A stretch of DNA of 64,000 nt from Dimorphilus gyrociliatus. Taxonomy: Eukaryota > Annelida > Polychaeta > Dinophilidae. The stretch is from the NCBI GenBank assembly GCA_904063045.1, contig CAJFCJ010000041.1:25701-89700 (forward strand). Direction: 5' to 3'. Both the position numbers and the translations under genes were made by a program. Below the pieces are notes generated by a model, which was not told where the DNA came from, ran no database searches, and saw nothing but the letters and a program-made list of their open reading frames with translations. Numbering within the stretch: position 1 is the stretch's first letter; every line of letters starts with the position of its first letter. Positions 33,949 to 45,200 of the stretch are shown piece by piece.

Positions 33949-35673
33949 ATGAGGCAGATTCACATACTTAGTTTTCTTCTTCTACTTTTAGCTTGTGGAA
34001 TTAATTGTCAAATAGCTCTGAAAGTTATTGTGCAGGCTGTTGCTATAGAAGGAAAATCAATGGTTATTTTTCTAGAAAAGGTCACAGGAGCACCAACATG
34101 CAGGTTTGTATCATGTAAGTTTTATGTAAATGTGCTAAACTTTTTATTTTTACAGTATATCCACTGCAAAACCTGATGGAACAGTAATTCATACTGGTAC
34201 AGTAACTCTGACCTCAGAAATGATGCAATATGAAATTCCAAGCACTGCAATTGGGAGTATAACCAACAGTTTCTTTGCTAAAAGTACCTTCACATGTCAA
34301 CTTAATTCAGAAGAACTAGCTTTTTCACATCAAACATATGTTTACTCTCAAGAAGGTATAATTTAGAAATAAATTTCCTACTGCAAAATCATAATGAAAT
34401 ATTTTTTTTCAGACTTTGGTCAGAATGAACTATCTGATATATTTTTTTTATTCATTGAAATGTCCAGTCAGCAATCATCGCCAACTACTATTGGTGTTAG
34501 TGTTGGTCGTGGTAGTACTGATACTACTTGCAGGTGGGTTGTATAAATTTTATAGAAGTCATCAATCATTAAAACAAATTTCGGCAACATGAGAAGTTTA
34601 GATTCATACAATTTTTTGTTATACTTACCATCAAAAACATTACATTGTCACTTTAAAATCTCAGTTAAGATGTGAATACAATTTCTTCTACATTATTCAT
34701 TCATACACAGCAGACATTTAATCTTTATATTTTCACAAAATAGTATTTACTCACAACATTTTTTATTGTTAAAAATATATTTTTATTTCACTTCAATTTC
34801 AGAACTGAATCTACAGATACTTCTAAAGTTACAATTGATGTATCTGGACCATTTACTATTGACTCGAGTCAAGAAATTATAGCAACAAAGACTGGATCCA
34901 GTGACTTTGCATTTGTAAAGGCAACATGTGAGGTGGCTTCAAAATCTTTTATAACCTATATTCCAGTATATTTTGCCAGTGGTTCAACTGATTTATGGGT
35001 CTCTGCAACAGGAGATCCACATTTTGAACAAGTTATTAATGATATTTCTACATTGGAAAAAAAACATATTTGTTATGATGTAACTGGTACAACTGGTGAT
35101 TATATATATATAGCTGGATTTTTTATGAAAGGAATTAAAATTTTTGGACAGCTTAAAGATGATTATTATATCCATAAAATTGTTGTTCAAACACCTTTTG
35201 GTAATATGAGCTTTTCAATTGACAGCTTTACTCTTGATAATAAAAAAACTTTTGCATGGAATCATAGTCTGCAAAATTTACTTTTAGCCACTGACCAATT
35301 CAAATATCATATAAAAAATTGTAAAATGATTGTGATAACTGAAAGAAGATCTTCATTCTCAATTAAAATTCAAAAATCTACACATGCTCTTGGAGAATAT
35401 CATCTAGATGTTAGCTTTAAGACTGTGCCTGAAGATTACCCACAAATGACTGGGTTACTTGGTGATGTTGGAAAAAAACACTTTACATTCTACTCAGTGA
35501 TTCAATCTAACAGAGATGAAAGTGAATTTAAGTCTGTTGCAGTTAAAGTTAATAATAATTTAATAAGAGGAAGACTTCAAAACAGAAAAGATCAAATTTC
35601 TTGTTGGCTGATGGATATTAATGATATCCTAAAGCCTTTCAAGATATCCAATTATTTGCTCCAGAAAATTTAA
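33949..35673 (+). CDS. Secreted protein with ITIH C-terminal-like domain
   Basis: Four exons join in frame: 33,949-34,103, 34,156-34,355, 34,413-34,533 and 34,803-35,673, giving about 450 residues. The start codon opens a clear signal peptide (MRQIHILSFLLLLLACGINC). The middle part (about residues 25-210) is Ser/Thr-rich, beta-strand-like and unassigned, with few cysteines. The C-terminal 220 residues resemble the C-terminal domain of inter-alpha-trypsin inhibitor heavy chains: TGDPHFEQ, then HICYDVTGTTGDYI, then GIKIFGQLKDD, a run of beta strands, and TGLLGDVGKK near the end. Known members lie in extracellular matrix and blood proteins, usually after a von Willebrand A domain, which is absent here. 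There is no membrane anchor. A truncated relative lies at 49.3-50.0 kb. No defect was seen in this copy. Confidence 0.75.
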
Positions 35674-35926
35674 TGACAAAGATTTTGCTATTGACAAATA
35701 AAATATTTTATATAAAGTAACATACAGTTTTTACAGAATGAATACAGATTAATTAAAAAAATCAAAAGTAATTATATCTATCTGTTTTTATCCAACTGAA
35801 TTTTTCAATATCCTGTAGAGGACAGTAGTAGTAAGAACACTAATAATACAATTTTCTTTAAAGGCTGAGAAAGCTGGGGAAAAGCTAAAATTGTTTTCAA
35901 TGATTTCCATTCTCATAGCTCTATTG

Positions 35927-36157
35927 GGGGTGCAGAAAAAACATCCTTGGGAAATAACATCCCTGGGAAAAAACATCTTAAGTTTTGGGAAAAAATGTCC
36001 TATGCAGGGCTAAAGATATGCTAGGCATAATTAATGATACTTTTAATCAGAAATATTTTTCTCTTAGTTGTTTACTTCATTTATCAAAAAAATATTAATA
36101 TTTTTGAACAAAGGTATATGTATTATAATGTTTTTACCTGTTTTCTCTGAATTATAT
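35927..36157. mobile_element. MULE left terminal inverted repeat
   Basis: It starts GGGGTGCAGAAAAAACATCC and contains four units of GGGAAA(A/T)AACATC(C) or GGGAAAAAATGTCC, then GATACTTTTAATCAGAAATA. The reverse complement of 41,460-41,724 aligns with it (GGGGTCGGGAAAAAATGTCC..., GATACTTATAATCAGAAATG). So this is the outer terminal repeat of an inverted element pair. An R3 LTR has inserted at 36,158 within the repeat. No target duplication was found outside (GCTCTATTG against AGGATGAAT). Confidence 0.75.
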
Positions 36158-36735
36158 TGTACTTTCCTGCTGAGGTTGTAGGTAAGTACTGGTCCAAATA
36201 GAACCGAACCAGGAGTAAGCCACTTAGAAGAGAGATGTAGAATTGATGAAGGATGAATATAGAACCAAAATGTAAGAATAATATAACTGTATTCTAAAGT
36301 AATACTAGACCTGTTCACTAAGGGAGGTGATTCAGGACTGAATGCCTGTTACTGCCTATGCCCTGCTTTTATACAATTCCTTATCAGTTGTTTATGCCTT
36401 GGCTGGCAACAACAAGGGTCTAACCCCAGATAAGGGTTGTTCACAACAAATAGGGTCAAGGGTTATCATATTATGCATTAGTGATGTAAACAACAACAAC
36501 TTTGTGTAGGTTACCTGTCAAGGGTCAATTCTTACATCATATTTATGTAAACAAACACTTGTTGTTGATGTTGTCAACATGTTTGATATGTAACATCTTA
36601 TTCTTTGCCTATAAAAGGGGTTGATTCTGGCAGTTGGGTACCATCTACCCTAGAGGCAACATCTACTTCAACACTTCTACCATATAGTAAGTATCATTCA
36701 TAAAATATCTATAAACTATAGTTCATAAGTGTACA
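36158..36735 (-). mobile_element. R3 LTR (solo) with 5-bp TSD
   Basis: The 578-bp repeat starts TGTACTTTCCTGCTGAGG and ends TCATAAGTGTACA on the plus strand. It is flanked by TATAT on both sides (36,153-36,157 and 36,736-36,740). Read on the minus strand it has a TATA box (TTGTATAAAAGCAGGG) and the core GGTTC-TATTT-GGACC at 36,191-36,205. The inverted partner of this MULE arm, at about 41,470, reads GAATTATGTAATGCTATTAA without any insertion, and so supplies the empty site. Other copies: 52,959, 41,725 and the relic at 5628. Confidence 0.9.
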
Positions 36736-36739
36736 TATA

Positions 36740-38440
36740 TAATGTTATTAAAAGAGAAATGAATTACTTCATTGTATTGTCTATAAGTGAAAGATAAATT
36801 TTACATTTTTTGGCATATTTTCAGGCTAATTTGTTTTTTAAACATTGATACTCTTGTATTGACTTGGTTTATTGAATATTACAAGATTATACAATTTCTT
36901 TAAAAACTCTTCTTTCCTGTTAGTTATTATTTATAATTTTTGTCTTGGCAGCCATATTTGATATTTGAAAGTGAATTTAATTTTGCAGAATTTTAGTCAT
37001 GACACCTGTTTCCATTAACTGTAATAAAGGATTTTATGGTAGATAGAGAAAGATGAAATGCAGTGACTGCCAAGATTATGTCCATGCCAAATGCATCAAA
37101 GGTCTCTCTCTTTATATGTTTTTATTAAATTATTCATGTTTTTCATTTTTAATTTAGCATCTCAAAGAGTATTTTGCAATATTTATGCAGAAAAGTTCAG
37201 GATTGAAGAAATTGCTTTTTCACTTTTTCATCATAACTGTAAAGGTGATATTTACTACATAAAAACATACATTTACTTAACTTTGCTTAATATTACAGAC
37301 ATGATAGTTGATAAGTGTTCTTCATGCAAAAGTGTGAGTGACAGATATTAGTTTATCAGATGTGATCAATGATGATCCCACTGTAAAAGCTGCTCTGATT
37401 TGTACTCTTAATAGCATGGTTAAAGACAATTATAGTCTTGATGAAGTTAATAATACTTGTAATATGGAGGAAAACTTATTGCATGCAAATGAACCTGAAA
37501 AAAATGAGAATACTGAAGACTCAGACAAATTTCATATTACTATTGGTGAAGGAGGAGAAGATATTTTGACCAACAATGGCTATGCTTTTAATAAAAAATC
37601 TAGAAGTGACAAGAGAACTAACTGGTGAGGTTCTGGTAGAAATAAGAGTGTTCAATGTCCAGTTATTATTCAACAAAAAGGAAATACTTTCATAAAGAGT
37701 AAACATGAACACAATCATATCAAAAGGCATGATTACATCTGCTGCCTCTAGAAGAAGATTGCATCAATCTATTCAAAATAATTCTTAGTGTCTTATCATA
37801 CTTTGTTTGTATTCTTGTAACTTTTAAACTTTGTATAACTTTCTTAGCTTTTTACATTTGTAATACATTATTATAAACATACATTAATTATTAATTATTA
37901 TATTCTCACTATATAACTATTAGTTCAAAAATAGAGAAATTTTTTTACCATACAAATATCTTTTCCCACTCCTTAGGATGTTTTTTCCCATTCTCATTCT
38001 ATTGTTTTTCTAAATTTTTTAAATAAAAGCCTTTGCTTTTGTTATGACAAAGAATATTTAAGAATAATGAAATTCTGAAGAAAAATCATTTTACCCTTTT
38101 ATTATCTGTGGATGTAATTGTGAAGCAGAAGATTATAAAAATTTGAACAAATTAGAAAAAAGGATTAGGGATTTATTTGAACATCACAGACTTACTTCCA
38201 ACAAAATGGTGGACATAATGGAAGGGAGAGCTAAAAATATAATGATTAATTTTTTAATTGTTTTTATAGTGGTTAATAAAAGGTCTATGTATACAGCTTA
38301 AGAAATATAGTCAAATACAATTACATTCCATCTGACTCAGGGAAAAAGAATGTTACAATGAAGCATATTCTCTTGGCATTTGTTTTTATGACATCAAAGC
38401 AAAAAATAATTATGGAATAGTATGGTAGCCATTCAATCAT
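36740..38440 (+). pseudogene. PHD-finger/FLYWCH/MULE transposase, plus copy
   Basis: The first exons encode a cysteine/histidine finger: near 37,000 CNKGFYG (the family copy on the other arm reads CINCNKRFYG), then MKCSDCQDYVHAKCIKG, and after a short intron VFCN.(Y/C)AEKFRIEEI and HHNCKGDIYY. After a further intron comes DKCSSCKSVSD. This C2-C2-H-C-C2 spacing suits a PHD-like zinc finger. The reading then shifts frame into ISLSDVINDDPTVKAAL and a FLYWCH-like region at 37.5-37.73 kb (EDILTNNGYAFNKK, then CPVIIQQKGNTFIKS, HEHNHIK). Near 38.35-38.40 kb is MKHILLAFVFMTSKQ, the MULE core block. Stops, a frameshift and missing catalytic parts make this copy dead. Confidence 0.65.
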
Positions 38441-38887
38441 ATTTTGTTGCTTCCTTATGTTTTTCAAAGAATTCCTAAATGATCTTTTAAATAATTTTGT
38501 TTAGTTAAATATTGTGCAATATTCTTTTTACATTTTCTATCATTTTCTTTGTTTTCTTCGTTTTTTTCATCATGAAAATACAGTTTATATCCAATTGCAT
38601 CCCCAATTTCCTTACCAATTTTGCTGTATCTGCAATACATTTTTGTTCTGATCATAGGGGTCAGAACATTTCAGCCCAGGACATTTCGGCCCATTCTAAG
38701 GTAATCATACTAAAGGCATTGTGTCTCACTTGAAGATAGGTTTAGTACTTATGAATTGATAAATATGACAAATATAATTTTTATTTTGTGAACAATTATG
38801 TTTATTTTTTTAATATAAAAAACAATTTACAAAAAGTAAGGAGTGTTAAGTTTAATAACTAAAATGCAGAACAAGAAATAACAAATT
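38441..38887. other. Junction between facing MULE copies
   Basis: No gene. At 38,655-38,695 is a small tandem motif (GTCAGAACATTTCAGCCCAG, then GACATTTCGGCCC) that resembles MULE terminal units. It could be the inner 3' terminus of one of the two transposase copies that converge here. The rest is AT-rich filler. Confidence 0.4.
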
Positions 38888-39345
38888 TTAACAGATATTT
38901 AAATCAACAAGTCTATCCAATAATTTGTCCAAACTCAATTCTCTTTCTTCAAATTTACTCCACAACTGGAATATTTTAAATTCTAAATCTTTATACTTCT
39001 TCTTCTGTATTTTTCTTAACTTTTTTTCAGACAATAACTTTTCAAAGATCTCTACTAATTCAGCTTCTCTTTTCAATTCTTTATTAGAGAATAAAAGTTC
39101 TCATCCATTTTCAATGTCTGGAATGCCATGCCTCAACATGATTGTTTGTTCTCACAATTAATTGATAAACAGACCAGAATTGAGGAGGCCAAGTACTGCT
39201 TTTAATGAATGTTACTTCTATATATTCAAGCAAATCTGTAAACAATTTTTTTTCACAAAGTTCTTCTTTTAGTTGGACAAACTTTTGTTTTTTTGTAGAA
39301 GGTCAAGTGAAATTAGCCTTACTCTGCCAATGACTTATACTCAAA
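38888..39345 (-). pseudogene. MULE transposase C-terminal part, minus copy
   Basis: The minus strand gives, with one internal stop region, the C-terminal segment known from the copies at 3.3 and 56.6 kb: ELCEKKLFTDLLEYIE, WPPQFWSVYQLIVRTNNHVE and AWHSRH, then after a damaged stretch KREAELVEIFEKLLSEKKLR and a Lys-rich helix ending IFQLWSKFEE. It reads away from the finger exons at 39.9-40.3 kb on the same strand, as expected if both belong to one minus-strand MULE. The catalytic middle has been lost where an R2 LTR lies (39.46-39.91 kb). Confidence 0.7.
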
Positions 39346-39460
39346 AATTTTACTTTTGACAAACAATTATTATTAATAATTTGTGGTATTTAAAAACAGC
39401 ATTATGTTGACATCTGTCTATTTTTGTGTGTTGGAACCAATCCAACATATAGCAAAAATT

Positions 39461-39914
39461 GTTACATCGTATGCAATTTTCTGACCTATTGACAACAGTT
39501 TTCCTTAACAAAGCAAAGTCAACAAATATGGAACCATATTTGAACTTTCCTTTTATCCATAATGATACATTTGTTTTGTGTAGATATTTTTATCTGTGAA
39601 CTGTCAACTTTTGGAAAAGTATATAAAGCCTATGAATTTATCAGTAGGCAGTTCAGTTTTCTAACAGCTAACTTTGTGTTAAAACTTGCTTGTTTAGAAC
39701 TAGAAACTCATTTACTCAATAAATACTCTTTGAACGAAATACTGGTGTTTTGTTGGTAAATTTCTTGTAAAGTTTCATTTGTTGAGACAACTTGTGGACG
39801 AACTTGAAAGGTTCTATTTGGACCAGTACTTTGGTACATTGGTAAATGATTGGTGAGGACAAATTTGAATTTGATAAGCTCGAGATTCCTACAATTACAA
39901 TACAACAAAGTACA
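39461..39914 (+). mobile_element. R2 LTR, plus orientation, 5'-truncated
   Basis: It contains the R2 sequence from TGTTACATCGTATGCAATTT through the TATA box (AAGTATATAAAGCC, about 39,620), the poly(A) signal (CTCAATAAATACTC, about 39,716) and the stem-loop GGTTC-TATTT-GGACC (39,810-39,824) to the terminus ACAACAAAGTACA. The distal half present in the 935-bp copy at 40,402 is missing. It cuts the minus-strand finger gene immediately after the CKSLSERY codons. Confidence 0.8.
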
Positions 39915-40290
39915 GAGACAATATCTTTCACTCAAACTTTTGCATGAAGAACACTTATCATCTTTCATTTCTGTAATATTAAGCAAAGTTAAATAAATGT
40001 ATGTTTTTACATAGTAAATATCACCTTTACAGATATGATGACAAAGTGAACATGTAATTTCTTCAATCCTGAACTTTTCTGCACAATTATTGCAAAATAC
40101 TCTTTCAGATTCTAAATTGAAAGTGAAAAAAGTGAATAATTTAATAAAAACATATAAAGAGACAGACCTTTGATGCATTTGGCATGGACATAATCTTGGT
40201 AGTCACTGCATTTCATCTTTCTCTGGCTGCCATAAAATCTTTTATTACAATTAATACAAACAGGTGCCATTACCAAGTTTCTGTAGAAAT
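39915..40290 (-). pseudogene. PHD-like finger exons of the minus MULE copy
   Basis: From about 40,270 downwards: MAPVCINCNKRFYGSQRKMK, CSDCQDYVHAKCIKG, then after a roughly 70-bp intron VFCNNCAEKFRIEEI and CSLCHHICKGDIYY, and after another intron KCSSCKSLSERY. Cysteine and histidine spacing fits a PHD-type double-zinc finger better than in the plus copy, where several cysteines are mutated. The R2 LTR then interrupts the gene, so no transposase core follows. In the plus copy the same exons run on into FLYWCH/MULE sequence, which implies that the finger is the N-terminus of a MULE protein. Confidence 0.65.
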
Positions 40291-40401
40291 AAATTCACTT
40301 TCAAATATCAAATATGGCTGCCAATACAAAAATTATAAATAATAACTCATGGGAAAGAAGGGTTCTTAAAAAATGTATAATCTTGTAATATTCAATAAAC
40401 C

Positions 40402-41336
40402 TGTACTTTGTTGTATTGTAATTGTAGGAATTTCTGGTTCGTCACAACTGTAATTGTCCTTTCCAATCATTTACCAACTTGCCAAAGTACTCAAACAAAT
40501 AGAACATTTAAAGTTCGTCCACAAATAGTCTAACAAAGGCAATTTCGGTAGAAATTGATTAACAAAACACCAGTATTTTGTCCAAAGAATATGTATTGAG
40601 TAAAATGAGCTTCTAGTTCTAAACAATCTAGTTTAAACAACTAGCTGACGGTTAGAAAAGTGAACTGTCAACTGTTAATTTCGTAGGATTTATATACTCT
40701 TTTAAGGGTTGATAGTTCACAAATTTCAATGTTCACAAAAACAAAAGTAACATTTGAAGACAAAGAAAAGTTCTAAATATGGTCATGTTTTTATTGCTTT
40801 CCTCTTCTAAATAATAGTTGAATTTTGAAGGTTGGAAAGTTGCATAAGATGTAACAATTTTAGTAGGACAAGTCCAACAATCAAGAAAACATGTAGATTG
40901 TATATTTGACCATTTTTATATTCTACCTTAATAATGATATTCAGTTGATTGAGTTAGTAAATTTAGCATCAGCATATGCAGAGGAAGTATATCTGATTAA
41001 TGCATGTTAAGAAGAACAGTATTGTGTATACAATACTGTTGAATAGTGAATATAATCTAAACTTAGAATTTAAGCATAATTGATAATTAATTGAACTAGT
41101 TTTAGTTGAAAATCATAAATGTATGGATTAATAAATTGTAATATTAATGCTAGGTTGCAAATAGCAAATATTCTTTATATAATTTAATAGGTTTTATTGC
41201 TGGGTAATGTGTATGCACTGCCCTACGCGAAACTAGGTCACTACTGCTTATCTTTATCAGTGCTATCTGCATAGTACAATGCTGGTTCAATACTACTTCT
41301 CTATTGTAGAATATAGCTGACGAATGTATGTGTACA
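40402..41336 (-). mobile_element. R2 LTR, full length (935 bp), 5-bp TSD
   Basis: It begins TGTACTTTGTTGTATTG and ends GTATGTGTACA on the plus strand. It is flanked by AAACC on both sides (40,397-40,401 and 41,337-41,341). The plus-oriented arm of the MULE pair has the uninterrupted sequence (TTGACTTGGTTTATTGAATA near 36,862), so the empty site is in this window. It is the reference copy for the R2 family. Confidence 0.9.
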
Positions 41337-41724
41337 AAACCAAATCAATACCAGAGTTTCAATGCTTAAAAAATAAATTAGCCTGAAAATATGCCAAGAA
41401 ATGCAAAATTTATCTTTCACTTACAGACAATACAAGGAAATAATTCATTTCTCTTTTAATAGCATTACATAATTCAGAGAAAACTGGTAAAAACATCACA
41501 ATACATATCCCTTTCTTCAAAAATATTAATATTTTATTCTATAAATGAAGTAAACAGCAAAGAGAAAAACATTTCTGATTATAAGTATCAATAATTAGAC
41601 CAAATATATCTTTTGCCAGGCATAGGACATTTTTTCCCAACCTTTAAGATGTTTTTTCCCAACAATTAGGATGTTTTTTCCCACCCTGGGCCTTTTTTTC
41701 CCAGGGACATTTTTTCCCGACCCC
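41337..41724. mobile_element. MULE right terminal inverted repeat
   Basis: Reverse complement of the left arm. 41,345-41,470 matches 36,735-36,860, and 41,480-41,640 matches 35,990-36,130. The outermost 90 bp hold the units GACATTTTTTCCC, GATGTTTTTTCCC (three times) and CCTTTTTTTCCC, ending at GACCCC. It closes the inverted element pair that started at 35,927. A truncated R3 LTR starts immediately outside. Confidence 0.75.
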
Positions 41725-41950
41725 AGGATGAATATAGAACCAAAACCTAAGAATAATATAACTATATTCTAAAGTAAAACTAGACTTGTTAACTAAAACA
41801 GTTGATTCAGGACTGAATGCCTCTTACTACCTACACCCTCCTTTTATACAATTGGAAGTTGTTTCCAGATTATCTTCCCAGGTCCTTGGGTCCAGATAGG
41901 AGATACTTAGAATGAAAATAGTGAGGATTAAAGTCTATCAATATTTTTAT
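41725..41950 (-). mobile_element. R3 LTR piece joined to R1 LTR piece
   Basis: 41,725-41,850 equals the R3 segment AGGATGAATATAGAACCAAA...TTTTATACAATT. It then switches to the reverse complement of the R1 segment around its promoter (GGACCCAAGGACCTGGGAA, TCTGGAAACAAC, TAAATCCTCACTATTYTCAT). A chimera of two LTR families, probably from nested insertion and deletion. Confidence 0.65.
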
Positions 41951-42205
41951 CAGTGTTGATATCACTTTTAATAGCAGGTTGCTAAGTAAAATAACAAACA
42001 GGGGGAAAATGAATTTTAAAATATTAACTACATTTCATTGTATGACTCATAAAGCTAAGTGGCAATATTTTAAAATATTCTAAAAGCAAGAGAAAGGAAT
42101 TAAATTGAAAAAATAAATAATGCATGACAATCATTTTTGTTGTTAGAGTAGTAGTAGTTGATTAGTTTCATGTTACAGAAATTTGTAAACATTTAGCTAT
42201 CAGTT

Positions 42206-45200
42206 ATGAAGAAATTCATGAGATATTTGGTTATAGTACTTGTAAATAGTTTCAATACTGTGATATCAGAAATTGAGGAGGAAGATGTTCACTATAGTTT
42301 TGTTAATGATAGCCTTACTTGTGATGATTATTCTTGTAGAGGAATAGTTAAACTAAAAGTTAAAGGATCTCAACATAATCCATTATGTAATTTGGAAGAC
42401 AATTGCCAGAAAGTTCCCAGTGCTATTTGTTATAGAATGGGATATGATTACTTTTATAGTTTTGGATATGAATGCTTTATCAAAAGTATATATTTTTTTT
42501 AAATTTCCAACATTTTACATTCTAATTTTCTTTAAATGTTTAAAAAGAGTTGATTAAATATGATATAGTTATTGGATGTTTAAATGTAACATATTGCTAT
42601 TATAAATATGCTTATTTTTCTGATACACAACTGTCTGAGTTGTCATGCCTACAATGTTTCAAGAAAAACAAGGCTTGTTTGTAAATTATTAAAATTTATA
42701 AAAAATTCTCTTATACTATGAAAAAATCCAGTTTTATATACAATACAAAAAGAAAATGATGCTTTACACAAGAAAGATGTGTTATATACAAGATTTAACT
42801 TAACATCCTATAAATTTACTTTAATGGATTACAAATATTTATTCACCTTATGTAGAGATGGTTTCTTTTTTAATTTGACAAATTTCCTCTTGGATGCTGA
42901 AAGAATTAGTACTCAGTGGGCATTCACCTACAGTGAAAAATTTGTTATAGTTGAATATGATGGTGAGAAAAATTATAGTATATCCTGCTCTGAGGCCAGC
43001 AAAAAATTTGATAATTATAGTTTAATGAATGAATCAGAAATTAATTTTTTAAATTCAAAAAGTCAAATTCTAATCAATTGGTTAAATCATTCACCTCAGA
43101 TTGTATTTGTAAAACCATCTTTGACTATTGAACAGGAAATAAATTTTGCAAGAACTGCTTGTAATCATTTCTCATTGGAATTAAAAAATAATATAAATCA
43201 GCTAAGGCCTTTTAATCTAAACAATTATTTTCAATATCATAATGAAATAGAATATTTAAATTGTTCTGTTAACTCTCTTAGTTTGTCAGAGTGTTCGAGA
43301 TTCACGAAGCCAACAACTCTTAACTATATAACTTTAAATTGTAAAAGATTTTCAAAAGAATACAATTATTCAGAAATCTTTAGTCAAGGTCTTTAAATAA
43401 AAATCAATTTTAGCTATTCTATCAGTTTTCCTCATTTTTTAGGCTATCATATTAGAATGATATTCACAAATAGGACAAACAATGTAACAATACTGAAAAA
43501 AGGTATTCTAAAAGTGAAATATAGGCACTTATGGTTTTATATATCAATCTATAACTTTGGTAAACATGAAGCTAATGTAAGTGATAAGTTGAAGGAATTT
43601 AATTAAATTTTAAAAGCAACAACTTGTTTTGTTAGATTATGTGCAAAACTTTTGGATATGAAAATGGTTTTCTTATATTTGATGTGAATGAAAGTTATAT
43701 AATTAAACCGCCTATCCTATCTATCCATTGTCCGAGAAATGCTACTCATATTGATCATTGCTATTTTCAAAACAAACACCATGGTACAACACTCCACATG
43801 TTATCTTTAATTCCATTGCATTTGGCATGTAATAATCTCAAAATTTTAAGTAAATTAATTTGAATACAACTTGAAAAAAAAACAATGGCAAGCAAAAGAA
43901 AAAAAAAATTTTTTTCAGACTGTCCACAAATAACAAGTGCTCAATTTTCTTATCATTTTGATGATAGTTGTTTATACTATTATAAATATGAGAAAAAATT
44001 GACTAGTCAACAACAAAATAATCTGTGCAAAAACAATGGAGGAGTTGTCCTATCTCCAGTCAATGGAAGAGAACTTTTCTACTTTATAGTCATTTTGAAG
44101 GGTCATAAGATTTTAAAGGAGAAGCAGGGTTTCCCAATAGGTTAATAATTTTTCAAAGATGCCAGTTTTCAAATTGTACTTAACTATTTAAATCAGGTAA
44201 AATAAACAAGCATCTACCCAATGGAAAAACTGTTTCTGTTAATGGTTTTAATGTACCTTTTGACATAATTGGATACAATTGGTTTCATATAGCGTTTAGT
44301 TAAAACATGTTCCATTTCCTATAAAAATGACTGTATTCCAACATTTTCTAGAGCAAACAATGATGTTTCATTTTTAGAAAAAGTAAAGAAATCTACTCAC
44401 AAAAACTTATGCCCTTATATGACTATTCCTAAAAGCTGGTTCCCAGACTTTTCAGTGCATACAACTTTCAAATGGAAAGATTGTTCCATTTTGGAATTTT
44501 CAAATCTTATATGCCAGATTAAAATTGGTATTTAATTTGTAAAATCTAATTATCCTTCTTATGCAAGAAATTTAACACAGATTCTGGTAAATATAGAGAG
44601 CAGCATTTTGTGCCAAATTTACAAACATGCCCAAAAGAGAATCTTTCCCAATGCAGTAGTTATGGTTTTATTTGCAAAACAAATCTATTCTGTATAAGCA
44701 AAAAGTCGGTATGTGATGGATACATTGATTGTTTCGATGAGAGTGACGAATCCAATTGTAGCACTCTTTTTAAATTTAATTATCCAAAGTTCAATTATAC
44801 TGTTAATCCTTTATATATATGTGATTATCATAAAGATTTGCCATTTGGAGAAGATGAACAATTTTGCAGTATCCATCTTTTTGTATTTTTAAATACTAAT
44901 TAAATGAATTTAGCAGAAAATATCTATAATTAGTTGACTTTATTAAGCAATGTTCCTGCCCCCTAAAAACATTTTTAAAAAAAAATTCAAATTATAGACA
45001 TTTTCTGGTGATTTCCAAAATGTTATCTTGTAATTAAATAGTTTCTTTTTATATCAAGAATTTCCAGCTTGTAATATCAATGAGAGGTAAAATAAAACAA
45101 TCAATCAATCAATCAATCAACTGAATTGTTCAACACAATTAGGCAATGTGACAATGAGTACTGTATTGATAATACGAAATTTTGCGATAATGAAAGAGAT

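Noticed and set aside
44280-44540. Assigning receptor copy B as fully functional
   Set aside because: The lectin-like domain needs a one-base shift near 44,300 to stay open, and I found no intron there that would provide it.
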